Shown here: piece by piece, positions 1 to 11,389 of the stretch
Numbering within the stretch: position 1 is the stretch's first letter
How the letters are laid out: each line of letters begins with the position of its first letter
NCBI GenBank assembly: GCA_963513935.1
Contig: OY740768.1
Span: forward strand, 76,422,877-76,486,876
Length of the DNA stretch: 64,000 nucleotides
Reading direction: 5' to 3'
DNA from: Aphrophora alni
Taxonomy: Eukaryota > Arthropoda > Insecta > Hemiptera > Aphrophoridae
The notes under the pieces: model-generated
The model's database searches: none
What the model was told of the DNA's origin: nothing
Seen by the model: the letters and a program-made list of their open reading frames with translations, nothing else
Position numbers and translations under genes: made by a program

Positions 1-641
1 GTATGATCTGACAAGAGATCATCATTACCTTCAGCATACATATGATTGCTTGATAACCCTTTGATGACAAAAAAGTCAATTAAGTCTGGTATTTTCACTG
101 GATCAGTTGGCCAGTAAGTTGGTGATCGTGAAGAGATAAATACACAATTGTGCTTACACCCCGCCTGATAAAGCTCTTTACCTTTTGAGGTGATTAGTCT
201 TGAGCCCCATTGTGTATGTTTGGCAATGAAATCCCCTCCAATGATGAAGTAGTTTCCAAGTGTCTTGAAGATATTGAAATAGTCATCTCTCTTGAGCGAT
301 GACCTAGGTGGGCAATAAATAACCGCAACCTTGAAGTCTCTATTCTTCATTTGAATATTGATAGCAGTCAGTTGTAAAGTTTGCTTTATAGTCACCGGCT
401 CTTCGTGATGCTGGATGTTGCTTTTTATTAGTACTGCAGTACCTCCTCTTGCTGTATTAGTCGGATATGGAGTGTGGTAGCATGCAAAGTTTGGTATTCT
501 GACACGTGACTGATTCATAAGATGAGTTTCGGAAATCAGGCATATATCAATTTTTTCCTTTCTAAGAAATATTTCCAATTCGGTTTGGTGTTTGAGTAAT
601 CCATTGGCATTCCATGTCGCTATTTTAAGTGAGCAACTCAT
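1..641 (-). CDS. LINE ORF2, endonuclease domain (partial, runs off left edge)
   Basis: N-terminal part of a non-LTR retrotransposon ORF2, open from an ATG at 641 to the window edge (about 213 codons). It reads as an apurinic/apyrimidinic-type endonuclease, the enzyme that nicks target DNA for target-primed reverse transcription. Visible motifs in order: ATWNANGL (strand 1), SETHL (catalytic Glu), RGGTAVLIK, VAVIYCPP, IIGGDFIAKHTQWGSR (in most relatives the position after FI is N and the residue before TQW is N), and a final SDHT that is the catalytic SDH. Its start codon overlaps the stop of the upstream ORF as ATGA. The motif set fits Jockey-like elements (family knowledge). The reverse transcriptase would lie left of the window. 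No frameshift is visible, so this piece may be young. Confidence 0.85.
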   Translation of the reverse strand, partial: MSCSLKIATWNANGLLKHQTELEIFLRKEKIDICLISETHLMNQSRVRIPNFACYHTPYPTNTARGGTAVLIKSNIQHHEEPVTIKQTLQLTAINIQMKNRDFKVAVIYCPPRSSLKRDDYFNIFKTLGNYFIIGGDFIAKHTQWGSRLITSKGKELYQAGCKHNCVFISSRSPTYWPTDPVKIPDLIDFFVIKGLSSNHMYAEGNDDLLSDH

Positions 642-952
642 TTTTTATTCTTGCTCTTTTTCTTGACCCCATTTTTCTTCTCGCATAATGTGCTAATTAC
701 CTTTTCTTGATCGTTGAGCCTTTGCAAGATCTGGATCAACAATTCTTTCATCGTGACTTCATCTTCTCGCCGAGCGTTTTTAACAATATTAGCGTAGGAT
801 TTCAGCTCTGCGTCCTGTTTCTTGTTTTCATGTTGTTCTTTTAAGTATTTACTGTCTTTTGTATTTCTGTCATGAGCACTCGGGCCAGGTTTTTGACGCG
901 AAGTCCTACTTGCATTTACTTTCCTACTTTGTTGCTCCTTTGCGACTATACA
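638..952 (-). pseudogene. LINE ORF1 C-terminal fragment
   Basis: A lysine-rich open frame ends in TGA at 638-640, overlapping the ORF2 start by ATGA. It reads about 100 codons, including SYANIVKNARREDEV and a heptad-like stretch MKELLIQILQRLNDQEKVI, then a basic tail KKKSKNKK. Jockey-type ORF1 proteins are Gag-like RNA-binding proteins with zinc knuckles. The knuckles are not seen because the frame hits a stop near 955, where homology also ends. I infer 5' truncation of the insertion here. Confidence rests on position and the overlap, not on a conserved domain. Confidence 0.5.
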
Positions 953-955
953 ACC

Positions 956-2119
956 TCAAGCCCAAGATTAATAACATTAGCTTCATTATCATATTTTGTT
1001 CAAAAATTAAACTAAATTCAAAACCTCATAATTTATATTACTTCAATTTTGGTCAACTAATTTGTATAAAAAAATTTTTAACACGGGGGGGCGTTCGGTA
1101 CGACAGCAAGCTCATAGTTAAAGTGGCGTGTCGGCATATCGGTACAACACTGCCATCAATGCAAGATTTTATTTTAGAGTCTTTTATTAGTAAGTGTTGC
1201 AACCTAGCGGAAAACACATACATTAAGTGAAATGTAGAAGATTGTAGCTAATAGCCGTAGATATTTCAATTTATTATCTTTAAATAGTGTTGCGTAACAA
1301 CCAAATAAAATATCTCAACAATATGTTAATTTCGTCGTACCAATCGGTACGGCAGCAAAATTTTCAGTTGGAATCATGGATTAATGCATTAAAACAAGTA
1401 ATATCAGCAACATCGATGCCAGATTTTTGCTCATTGTACTCTGTTATTGCAAGAGGCTTGAAAATGACATTTCCTCTTCGATCATGCTTTCCAGTTTGAA
1501 CCATGTCGACTTGATGTTTACGTGCAGTTACTCAACGCATTTCCCACCACTAAGTCAGACCAAAATTATCCTAGGAAATCAATCAAAAGTGCGATCGGCC
1601 AATCAGCCGACACGTCAAATTTCAAACAAAATATGGTATTCAAAATGACATGCTTGGCCGATCGGCCGATCATTTTTTGAATGTTTTGTAAAACAATTTC
1701 TCAAAGAATCAGTTCTCCATATAACCATAAGACCACATATATACAGGTTATGTTATTAAAATTGTTTATTTAAGTTGGCACTGTATGATAAAAGTGGCAC
1801 AACTGGCTGGGCACTTAACGTGTTAATAAAACAACAAAGAGATTTTTTTGTTATCTTGTGTCTAATAACTTGTACAGAATTATCTCAAATTGTTTTGCGA
1901 TATTTTTGGTAAGTTTTCTTTTTTTTGGGTGTGTTTAAAAAATTTTTTTTTGGTTTTTTGTGGTGATGCAAAAACAGGTTTTTGATCCACGACCCATTGC
2001 AACTACTGCTATTCGCCACACAACAATGAAACAATTTGGTTATTGTATTCAATCAGTTTATGTGTGATATCTAACCTTAAAACAATGAAATTTTTAATTG
2101 AACAAAATTGAAACATGGT
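956..2119. other. AT-rich sequence, no gene recognised
   Basis: Short open frames at 859-1230, 1287-1499 and 1427-1648 have no recognisable domain. Two loosely similar blocks (around 1090-1170 and 1340-1430) share GGTACGRCAGCAA and a TCRATGCMAGATTTT-like end, suggesting an old imperfect duplication. GGCCGATCGGCC-type palindromes occur near 1655. Nothing else can be supported. Confidence 0.4.
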
Positions 2120-3080
2120 TCTTGGGTTATTGTTTATGGAAATGAGTTTGAAGCGATAAGGTGTTTTCAAAGAACCTACCCAAATGTGGTTCCTCCACCA
2201 AGATAATCAATTCATAAATGGAAAACTATGCTACTAAAAACTGGACCAGTTTCAAAGAAATACCATATATTTTCTAACACAGAAAGTGAAAAGCTTGCAT
2301 ATGCTACTTTACTGAAATCTTCAAACAGGCCTAATTCCATAGAAAAGTTTCATCTGCTACTGGGGTACCAAAGTTATTAATTCAAAGGTAAACCAAGAAA
2401 ACGAAAATAAATATTTATAAAACAAATTTAGTTCACCAACTGCTGGAAGATGACCCACACAGACGAGAGGAATTTTGTTCAAAGGTAATTGAAAAGCTTC
2501 CCGAAGATGCCGAGTGGTATGAACGAATTGTAATCTTTAGATGAAGCTGCATTTATCTGAACAGGATCTGTAAACAGAGATAATTATAATTATTATAACA
2601 CACAAATCCACATATCTTACATGAAGAGGGCTTGAAATCAAAGGGTATAACTGTTTGGGCCACCGTCATCACGGATGGTATTTTATCGTATGAGATTTCC
2701 CAACAGACAATGACTGGAGACGGATTTCATAGTTCCTCATTTTACTCGACCACAGATGATGGACTTTTTTCTAATAGGGTGGGAGTTCCTGAGTTCCTCC
2801 TCATTACGCTAATGTGGCCAAAGGAGTTTTAGACTGAGATCTTCTCAACTGTTGGATAGGTCATGGCAGCAACTTCATACACTGGATTCCAAGATCCCCA
2901 AATTTGACTGTTTGCAATTTTGTCCTATGGAGCTTTTTTTTTTTTTAAAAAAAGAACAGTTTATTCTCACCCTATAGCAACAGATGATGAATTAATAAGG
3001 CTGCCTGAAGAGACTGTTGAAACCAAGGCAATTATTCAAAGTGCTTATGATTTTTTTTCTTTGCTAACAGGAGATAGCTA
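2120..3080 (+). pseudogene. Mariner/Tc-like transposase remnant
   Basis: Several frames together resemble a mariner-superfamily DDE transposase. An N-terminal helix-turn-helix piece (NEFEAIRCFQRTYPNVVPPP) lies near 2139-2202. The catalytic region follows with LEDDPHRREEFC, then ERIVFxDEAAFYLN (first catalytic Asp), ITVWATVITDGI, and a last block LIRLPEETVETKAIIQ near 2985-3050. Stops and frameshifts break it everywhere, so it cannot make protein. The N-terminal type resembles the DUF4817-like module of insect elements (family knowledge). Exact ends and terminal repeats were not found. Confidence 0.6.
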
Positions 3081-3589
3081 TTGATAGACATTAATTCTAA
3101 TAAAGGTCAATTTTGATCATTAATAATTTATTACTATTATTTTTCATTATTAAGTTTTACACATTTTCATGTTATCTGCAAATCAAATATTTGTAATGGT
3201 TATGCAAATAAAATCATTTTAGTGAAAAAATATTATTATTTGGTTATTTTACCATTTTGTTTCGATTAACCATAAAATAGGAAACTCGTTAACTATGTGT
3301 CAAGTTTGTAGTGTTGTTCCATATGTCCAGCATATTATTATATTCAAAAATAGTAACCTCTTCGAGAGAGACTCATAATATTTTTATAATTATTATAAAA
3401 ACCCAACCCACAAAAATAATACAATTTAAATGTCACACACATACATACATAGTTATAAACATTTGATTTCTTTTGGTCCTGGTATTGGAATGTCTTTTAC
3501 CACTGCTGTTACTTATTTAGAAACACCCAGCGGTCCACGTACAACTTAAGGGATGTGCAGACACATATAATGTTGTCCTACTTAAATCA
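3081..3589. other. AT-rich sequence, nothing recognised
   Basis: No coding signal, repeat boundary or RNA gene was seen between the mariner remnant and the LINE piece. Confidence 0.4.
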
Positions 3590-3722
3590 AGAGTAAAAGG
3601 ACTGGAAACATATCAAAATAATGCTTTAAGATTAATAAGTGGGGCTGTGAAAACAACTCCAGTGACTACCATGCATCTTTTACACTCACTACCTGCCCAT
3701 AGAAGAGGAAATTAAGCAGCAG
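3590..3722 (+). pseudogene. LINE reverse transcriptase C-terminal fragment
   Basis: A short open stretch reads KGLETYQNNALRLISGAVK, then TTPVTTMHLLHSLPAHRR. It matches the region after the reverse transcriptase in Jockey/R1-type LINEs (typically QNxALRLxxGAxxxTPxxxM..LPxxxRR). It is only about 44 codons and ends in stops. The next part of the same ORF, an RNase H-like region, lies on the same strand about 1.7 kb further right, so the copy was split by a later insertion or rearrangement. Confidence 0.6.
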
Positions 3723-5429
3723 CCAGCAAATCAGTATAACATAATACTTTTCTTATATGTTATAAAATATTTTATCTTTATTATAAAATCCAAAATAGTG
3801 AAGTTATTTTATTAAAAATTTATTTGAAATATCTACAACTAGTCTTCAACTACTACTAAATAAGTTGACAATAATGCAGATAATTTCAGTTATATAAATT
3901 CATTTGTTTATTCATTTAAATTATAAATATTTTCTTTTAGTAAATTATTTCTTGTTAAACATTAATAATATTTGCTTTTGAGTTCTTTTAATAACACAAC
4001 AAGGTTAAATTGTCTTTAATTACAAAGTTAAATTATTCCAGGCTAGCTCTAGGTTTGGGTTCATTACATATATCTTTATCATAGAATTACAAAGTTCTTT
4101 TATAAATATTAGTAATTAATATTTATTATTTTCTCGGGGCAGGCACTCGACCAGACATGAACAAACTGTTTTTAACGCATTTTGTGAAGTTACAGTTAAG
4201 AAAAATTGAGATTTAGGATCGGTGTTCTTTTTTTGAAATAGGCTTATGAATTGTAAAATTTGTTAAAGTTTATCTTCAATATTAAGAGTTTCTGGACTTT
4301 ATTATGTTTAAATTTACAGAGGATACCACTCTCTGTGTGATTTAGCACTGAATTTACCACTGTTTATATTGTTTTAACATATTAAAACTTGACGGCATCA
4401 CTTTTAAAATTACGAATAGAAATTTTCATCTTTGGGCTCTGAAGTCTTGGATTGGAATGAATTTTTGGCTTCGGTTTTGGAATTTAATTGTTGCCGCGGT
4501 TCCCAGCATGCACTGTTCTTCCGTTCCCTTGGTTACTCAAATAACATTCTCTCGTTTTGTACAATTTGATGTTCTTGACTTGAATAAATTATAATTTTGG
4601 TATTACTTTATGTCTTTTTTGCCTTTGGTCTCGTGATAATATTTATTCATATTTACATTGCCGATTCTTAAATGAGTTTACTGATTTTATTGTTAATTGT
4701 ATAATTTCCCGTTCCAACAGAATGACGTACTTATATCTATGACTCAAGTAGTCTTAGTTCTAATTCTAATTATATAACATTTGGGTCTTACGGTTACTAT
4801 TTATGTTCTTAAATTTACTTTAAGGATTGTTTTACTATTCTAACAGATATTGTGACTTATTATTTATTTTTATTTGATTTTATTAATTTCGATTGTGATA
4901 GTCGTTTCTTTGATCTAGTTGTACTAACAAAAACATGGCGTTCATAGGGAATGCGTTTTACCTTCATATATTGTATATGCTATCTTCTGATGATTAAAAT
5001 AAAAAATAGTTGTTTACTGAGGCTATATATATATATGTGTAGTGCTTATATTAATTTATGGTGTAATGTTTGTGATAGTATTATGGAATTGGTTTCAATG
5101 TGTTTGTTTAGATGTGAGGTTATAGGTTTTCATGTTACAAGGCTCTGTCTAGGCTTTATTCTATATTTGAGAATTATATTTGATAATATCCATTTCTATA
5201 TGGATTTGGGTGAATTCTTGGGTGTGAATTGGTTTTGACATAGTTAATTTAGTTATTGATGATGTTTTTCCTTGTGTATTACTTTCGTAAATTGTTTAGG
5301 CCTATCAGCTGATATTTAAGTGTCGGTTTCTTGGTTGGCTTTGTGGGTCATTGAACTTTGCTTTGTTTTGGTGTCGTTTATTTTAGGCTAACTTTTTATG
5401 ATGGAATTTGTGACGTTATATCAGTCTTC
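3723..5429. other. Unidentified insert between two LINE pieces
   Basis: About 1.7 kb of AT-rich DNA separates LINE segments that belong to one reading order. An open frame at 4951-5238 and others are hydrophobic, compositionally driven and not recognised. I could not find LTR ends, terminal inverted repeats or a target duplication. It could be a non-coding insertion or diverged sequence. Confidence 0.35.
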
Positions 5430-5965
5430 AGATTTCAGAAATATTTTCAACCTTCAAAGATCACCCCAAACCACCTGGAGAAAAATGCTAACTCAAACAA
5501 AACACTGGAAACACAAAGAGATCCCCTGTCCCTCATAATAGACTATATCTCTCAAAAATAATATATCAATACTTGTTGAACCACATGTCACCCCCAACTA
5601 TACCATCCCCACGGATTATATACAAATTGAAGCAAATATTTTACTCTTGAAAGAAGTGTCCAAAAAGAAAGAACACCAATAGCACTCATTGTGCTAGCAT
5701 TGTCAATAATTGAAGAAATATATCCAGAAGATCAGTGGTTGAGTGTGTATGTGGATGTATTACTGGAAGAAAGTGATAACATGGGTATGGGGATTCAAAA
5801 AATTTGGTACAGTTCATCCTAGTAGGTAAAAACAAAACAAATTTTGACATAGAAATTAAATCCATCTCACAGGGTCTCCTGGCAGTTTTGCATTAACTAC
5901 ACAAACACAAAAAGATAGTGATATTGACCGACTAAAGAAGCAACAATCAAGCAATAGTGACATTT
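5430..5965 (+). pseudogene. LINE RNase H-like fragment
   Basis: Frames around 5610-5960 read IVLALSIIEEIYPEDQWL, then SVYVDVLLEESDNMGMGI, the start of an RNase H fold where YxDGS carries the first catalytic Asp (here YVDVLL). A following KTNFDIEIKSI-like piece would carry the second acidic residue. Stops and frame changes are frequent. It continues the LINE seen at 3590-3722 and is on the same strand. The domain identity is from family knowledge; the join is inference. Confidence 0.5.
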
Positions 5966-6089
5966 GAAAATACCAAATACAGAGAAATAAAAACCATATC
6001 TATTTAATGATAAAAATTCTACAGAAGAACAAGAAATACACTTCTACAAATATGACTAAAATATGCTCATATTTATAGTTCTATACTAT

Positions 6090-7587
6090 TGTGGTAATTT
6101 AATAAAAAGGGGTCGTTAATATGAAAATTGAAGCTACTTTAAAAAGAAAAATTATTTGAACTTGAAGAGTTCTTACTTTATATATTTAACTAATTTAAAA
6201 AAATGAATTTATTATGATTTACAAAGTTTTATGGGCGCCAGGTAGCTATTAGCTTACCAAATAAAAAGATTTTAATTTAAGTTTATTCTCAGGGTCGCAA
6301 ATTCTTTTTTAAGTGTAATTACAGTGAAATCTGGTATACAAATGAGAAAACTTTGACTGAAATGTTAACAAAAACATTTATTAAACAGTAAAAAGAAAAA
6401 ACATATTAACATCAATATTGAAATAAATCATATAAATCACTTATGTTATACATCCTACTATCAGATGTTGTTATTTCCTTTTAAGAAGGTTTTAATTTTA
6501 AACAAAGATCTTGAATTTACTTTTTTAAGTTGCAACTGAAGAATTATTTATAGAGCTTAACAGATTGAATTTATCTGTTCTTTAATATTGAATCTACATT
6601 ACTTTAAAAGGAAAATTATGTCAATCGTTATCTATTATTCTTTTACATAAAAAATAAAAAACATAATTATTTGTAAATTTTAAATTTACAAAAACCAAAA
6701 AATCAAATATGATAAATTCTATACAAATAACAATTTAAAATTTAAGTATTGAATAATACAGAGTTACCAGTCCGTTGTCTTAAAACACATCACTCCATTT
6801 CTTTGTCCAAACCACATGGCTTTCTTACGATGGTGTTCCTGGAGAGCAACGTCCCTCGAAGTTATTTTAATCGCAGAACTCAAATGTTAGTGTTAAGAAT
6901 GTCTGTTAACTTATTAGTCCATGTTACACTTTATAATTGTTCATCATCCACCCGTGTTCGTTACTACACGCCAGATTGTCTATTGTCCTTTTATGTAACA
7001 CGCTATCCGTACTAAACACTTCCAATAGTCAGTTCTACTTCAAAATTAATACGATTTACCATACTCGTCTACATTGTTCAAATAACTATTTAAGACTGTC
7101 TGTATAACACACTTTATCAGTCCAAATATCCAACTAAAGCATTCTGAAAGCATGACCATTGTTTCTAGGCACTTAACTCAGACTCTTATTAACACAACCA
7201 TCACCTATGAGCTTCCAACTAAGACTCTCCTACAATTTGCCACGAGATACTTTGTCTTATCACTGGAAACCGGGCCTACGTTCCTCATTTATTTCCGCTG
7301 TTTTAAACAGTTCACACACCCCTACTCAATTTGCACAAATTATTAATTACTTATAACAACAAATAACACTTGTACCTAATTATTTTATTCTAAAAATAAA
7401 CACTTGCAATCAACTAAGCTATACTAATATTAAACATCGTTATTTGTTATGTTGTCTTGAAAATCTATCTTGTTCCTATAAAAGAATTTACCAAATACTG
7501 CATCTCATTTCAATAGCTTCCCCCTCTATCTCCATTAACCGCTCATTTTAACATCTATTACAAACTTTAATTTTTTACATTATTACA
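6090..7587 (-). repeat. Solo LTR, antisense, 1498 bp
   Basis: The copy starts TGTGG and ends ATTATTACA on the plus strand and is flanked by the 4-bp direct repeat CTAT (6086-6089 and 7588-7591). Read on the minus strand it has the family marks: the CGACCCTGAGA box near 6295, the internal TGGCGCCC near 6235, and the 15-nt hairpin GAACT-CTTCA-AGTTC at 6158-6172. No internal region adjoins it, so it is a solo LTR left by LTR-LTR recombination. Open frames inside (6749-7015, 7152-7346) are not considered genes. Confidence 0.75.
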
Positions 7588-7591
7588 CTAT

Positions 7592-8758
7592 TTATTTAAA
7601 ATTCTATACTAGCTATGTGTGATTACACGAGACAAAGCATTATTTTCATTAAGGAGTCAGAATTTATAATGAATTCCTCCCACACCAACTTTCATGAATT
7701 GTTTGATGTCTATAGGATATGTTAAACACTTTTTATTTCAAATTAAACTTAAGTTTTTGAGCAGATATGAAATACTTGTTAACTTAAATATAAATAAAAA
7801 TTCTAAAAATTTCAAGTAGTCTTTATGCTGATTGTTACTTTGTGTTGTGTTTTGTTAATTAATCTTTTTTAATTTTCGAATGTAACTGAAACCTGTTTTT
7901 CTTCAAATTCTACTATAGAGGAATTTTTCGTAAACTGATATTAGTATTTAAATTTAATTGTTAATTTGATATAAGTTTATGTGATTTTATTTATTTATGT
8001 TTAAGATTGTATTAATGTGCTGAAATTTAATAAATGTCCCCAAAATGAAATGAAATGTTGTTAGGAAAACAAATGCTAGGCTTTTTTTATCACAAAAGGA
8101 GAGAGAAAATGAGTCTTTTTTTAAGTAATTTTTATTTTCATGTAACTATTCTAATTAATAATTTAGAGCTTTTGGTTATTTGATTATTTAGCACCATTTT
8201 CAAATAAGTTAATATTAAATCTTTTTTTAAAATCTTACAAGTATTAGGTAATATCATCATTACAAAGAAAAAATTAAGAAAAAGACCAGTGAATTAGCTC
8301 ACATACGACTTTACAATTCTCCAATTAATATTGTAGCAAATATTATGTGATGTACCATATTGATTAAATTTATCATTTATGATTATTAAATCAGAATTTA
8401 CTAGAACAAAAATATTTATATATAAATAATTTTAATCATCAGTCTAGTAACCAACACTTACCTAGTTCTGTCACCACTTTTTGGAGGACAGTGAATTTAA
8501 TATAGACAGACATACTAACATAATCAAATACATTCATTATTTAAATGTATGGTTCTAATTAGGATATTTTCTAACATCACAGAAAGAAAAAAGAAAGAAT
8601 CAAACTAGTATGATTATTTAGTTTTTCTAGTTTCCAAATCTTGGTAGTTGTAAGAATTGGATTTACTTCATTATTTTCTTTCTAAATGAAATATCAGTAT
8701 TTTATTATTAAAGTTGGTGTAATATAATTGCTAATTATTTATGTTTTCTTTTTTACAG
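7592..8758. other. Intronic/intergenic AT-rich DNA upstream of Toll exon
   Basis: No coding signal. It ends in a polypyrimidine tract and TTTTTTACAG acceptor at 8758, so it is the intron before the Toll transmembrane exon. No leucine-rich-repeat exon was found anywhere to its left, so this intron is probably longer than 8.7 kb. Confidence 0.5.
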
Positions 8759-9105
8759 GCTCAATGAATGTGAACCCTGGTAGCTCATCTAATGATCAAT
8801 CTAGTAAAATATTTAGTCAAATCCCACTGTATGTGATTCCTATTTGTGTTGTAATATTAATTGTCTTAGGATTTATAACAAAAACAAACTGGTGGTCTAT
8901 TAAACATTATATAACTCTTGTAAAACAATCAGGTACTCGTTACCTACTTAAAAACAGTAACTCAAGTTTGAATAATAACAATTATGTATATGATGTATTC
9001 GTTTCCTACTCGGATATTGACAGGGCATGGGTTCTGGATCATCTTATTCCAAATATAGAAAAAGAAAGCAGCATGAGTGTTTGCTTTCATGAAAGGGATT
9101 TTCAG
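8759..9105 (+). CDS. Toll receptor, exon with transmembrane segment and first half of TIR
   Basis: Internal exon of a Toll-family innate immune/developmental receptor. It begins after a TTTACAG acceptor (phase 1) and ends CAG|GTAAGA (phase 0). The product starts with a Ser/Asn-rich juxtamembrane piece, then a membrane helix (PLYVIPICVVILIVLGFI), a basic stop-transfer stretch, and the TIR domain from YVYDVFVSYSDIDRAWV (box 1) to CFHERDFQ (start of box 2/BB loop). The cytoplasmic TIR recruits MyD88-type adaptors in known Tolls. The ectodomain with leucine-rich repeats lies outside the window. In-frame upstream residues from 8728 are intron read-through, not coding. Confidence 0.9.
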
Positions 9106-9841
9106 GTAAGATTTTTTTTTTAACAAACATATAATTTGTTGATTTCATTTATGTATTTTGGCTATTTCATATTTTACTATTACAAAGCTCACTACAAGCT
9201 ATGAACTTCAAAAACAATTGAATAATGACCAAAAAATAGTAATTTTTCTCTCTCGTACAGAAAGATTGAGACAACATCTGCACTAGAGTTGTTTCCATCA
9301 ATATAAAATATGTAACCTTCATTGTATGTGGATGAAAGTATAACATTCAGTTCATAATCATACAGAGAATAAGGTATTGGTTGAATATTGATGTGCCTGA
9401 CATAATTATTGAACCCAAAAGATAAACTTTATATGAAAATTTTTATTCATAAAACTATAAATATGGGTTGAAAATTACCCTAATTTTCAAAAAGTATCCA
9501 TTTAAATATAATAAGACATATTTGAAGTGTGCTAATAATTAGAGAAAAACTTTTTTAAAAGCTTAAACTTTAAACCATTTGTGACAAAAACTACAATAAA
9601 AATTTCTTGTAATTTTATTAAAAAATGTAAATAGCCTAAATGTCTGGCTACAGACAATTGCACAGTGCAGTGAGCTTATGGGGAAACGGGACAAAAATCA
9701 AAATGATGTAGTCTTAATATAAATAGTTTAGAATAAATGGTTTTAATTTCTACTTTAAAAATGATAAATTACATCTTTTTTAGTTTCACACAATAATTAA
9801 AATGAAAGTAAAATACACATATAGATGTGGAATCATAGTGC
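9106..9841. other. Intron sequence before element 1, nothing recognised
   Basis: AT-rich, no coding signal and no repeat boundary seen. Confidence 0.4.
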
Positions 9842-9845
9842 TCAG

Positions 9846-11369
9846 TGTAATACCAAAAATGGTAATTTTAACCTAAATAACCAAAAAATGGTTATATTGA
9901 GATTTGAATATTTAAAGTAACCCGGGAAACGTTAAAGTTGAATAAGGGAGGGGGTTTTAGAAGTCAAAAAAGATGACTCAAAAATATAGATTATTAAAAC
10001 TAGGGTAATAAAAGAATTAAATATAGGTTTCCAAAATAATAATGTCATGTATAAAAAATTAGTTATAAGTTGTAATAAATATTTAGGTAATATTTATATT
10101 GTTAGGTAAAATAATTTGAACCGTGTCAGTGTTGCTAGGTGTGAGAATAATTCTCGCATACGTTGCAGATTAAATAGGACGCTTGGTTGGGAAGCTGGAC
10201 AAAGAGACATGTGGTTTAGAGTCTTAAGGGGACAGTTGAGTAAGTCAGACGTGTTTTCAATTCAAAGAAACTTTTTCAAAAAGTAGTGAATATGTGATAA
10301 AAGAGTCTTAAGAGGGAGTCTGGCGTGATCAGATGTATTTTTATATATATAAACTTTTGTAATATGTAGTGAAAACGTTTAGCAGTCTAGTGAAACGTTC
10401 AAGTTAGTCAGACGTTGTCTTGTGTAGAGAATTTTTATAAAATGTGGTAAATACGTTAAAAGTAGCCTTAAGATCAATCTAAAATTGATCTAAGTGACAC
10501 TCGTTCGAACTTTAATCATGATACTAACAGACATTGAGTTATTTGAACAATAAAATAATGAATTCCGTACAGCAAAATGAATCGACCATGTCAGCGACTC
10601 GACACGAGACGAGATGTATTGTCTACAAGACGGAAACAAGGAATTGTGATTTTAACTAAAAAAAACGTGCCTGGTATACACGTTAAGACTTTATTTCTAA
10701 AATCATTTTTGTCTATAATAGGATAATAATTTTTTAATGTTTAGTTATAAGTTTAATTGAAAATCTGGAGTTTAATATTGAGACAATGTCTTATATTGTA
10801 AAACATGAAATTACTAAAGTAGAATCCTCTTTTTAAAATAGATAAATTAATGAAACTTTATCTAATTTGCAGAACTAAATTACTAATTACACTAATTCAA
10901 TTAAATGAACAAAAAATCTTTTTACTTTTTCTTTTGAGTTGCAACTAAAAAATAAATTTCATGAATAAAATTCAATTTGATTTTTTTATAAAGAAATATG
11001 AGGATGTATTAAGCTATGATTTCTGAATATGAATGTTTAATAATATTTGATGATAACCTTGTATAAATGTTTTAATATTTGCATTTCAATAAAACATGTT
11101 AAGTTTCAGCACAACACTTAAGATTTCTTTATTTCATCAAGAACCACTGAAGTACACTTTTAAAAGGACTTGCGACCCTGAGAGATTTTAATCATAATAA
11201 CAATTAACTTCTTTCTTTTCTAAATTGGTAAGCTAACGCTTCCTGGCGCCCATAAAAAGCTTGGCATAGTTTTATAAATAATAATAAAACTTAAAATCAT
11301 TGTAATATTTTTTTTATAAAAATAAGTACTCTTCAAGTACGACAAGGCTCATTTTTTATAACTATTACA
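9846..11369 (+). repeat. Element 1 5' LTR (1524 bp)
   Basis: Starts TGTAATACC and ends ACTATTACA. AATAAA-type signals lie near 11088 (TTTCAATAAAACATG), followed by the family box CGACCCTGAGAGATTTT (about 11174-11190), an internal TGGCGCCCA at 11244-11252 and a hairpin at 11326-11340. The promoter and R boundaries cannot be read from sequence alone. Confidence 0.9.
11326..11340 (+). promoter_or_regulatory. LTR hairpin (GTACT-CTTCA-AGTAC)
   Basis: Perfect 5-bp stem with a CTTCA loop, 29 nt before the LTR end. The same position in other LTRs keeps pairing with different bases, which supports an RNA role (see findings). Confidence 0.6.
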
Positions 11370-11371
11370 AG

Positions 11372-11389
11372 TGGCGCCCAACGTGGGGC
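11372..11389 (+). other. Primer binding site, tRNA-Lys
   Basis: TGGCGCCCAACGTGGGGC lies two bases after the LTR. It is the complement of the 3' end of animal cytosolic tRNA-Lys, over 18 of 18 bases as I know that tRNA, and is the site used by lysine-primed retroelements. It marks the start of minus-strand synthesis. Confidence 0.9.

Noticed and set aside
859..1230. 123-aa plus-strand ORF
   Set aside because: Its first part is antisense to LINE ORF1 and the rest has no recognisable domain.
6749..7346. Two ORFs inside the solo LTR
   Set aside because: They lie antisense within LTR sequence bounded by a target duplication, and no homologous frame exists in the other LTRs.
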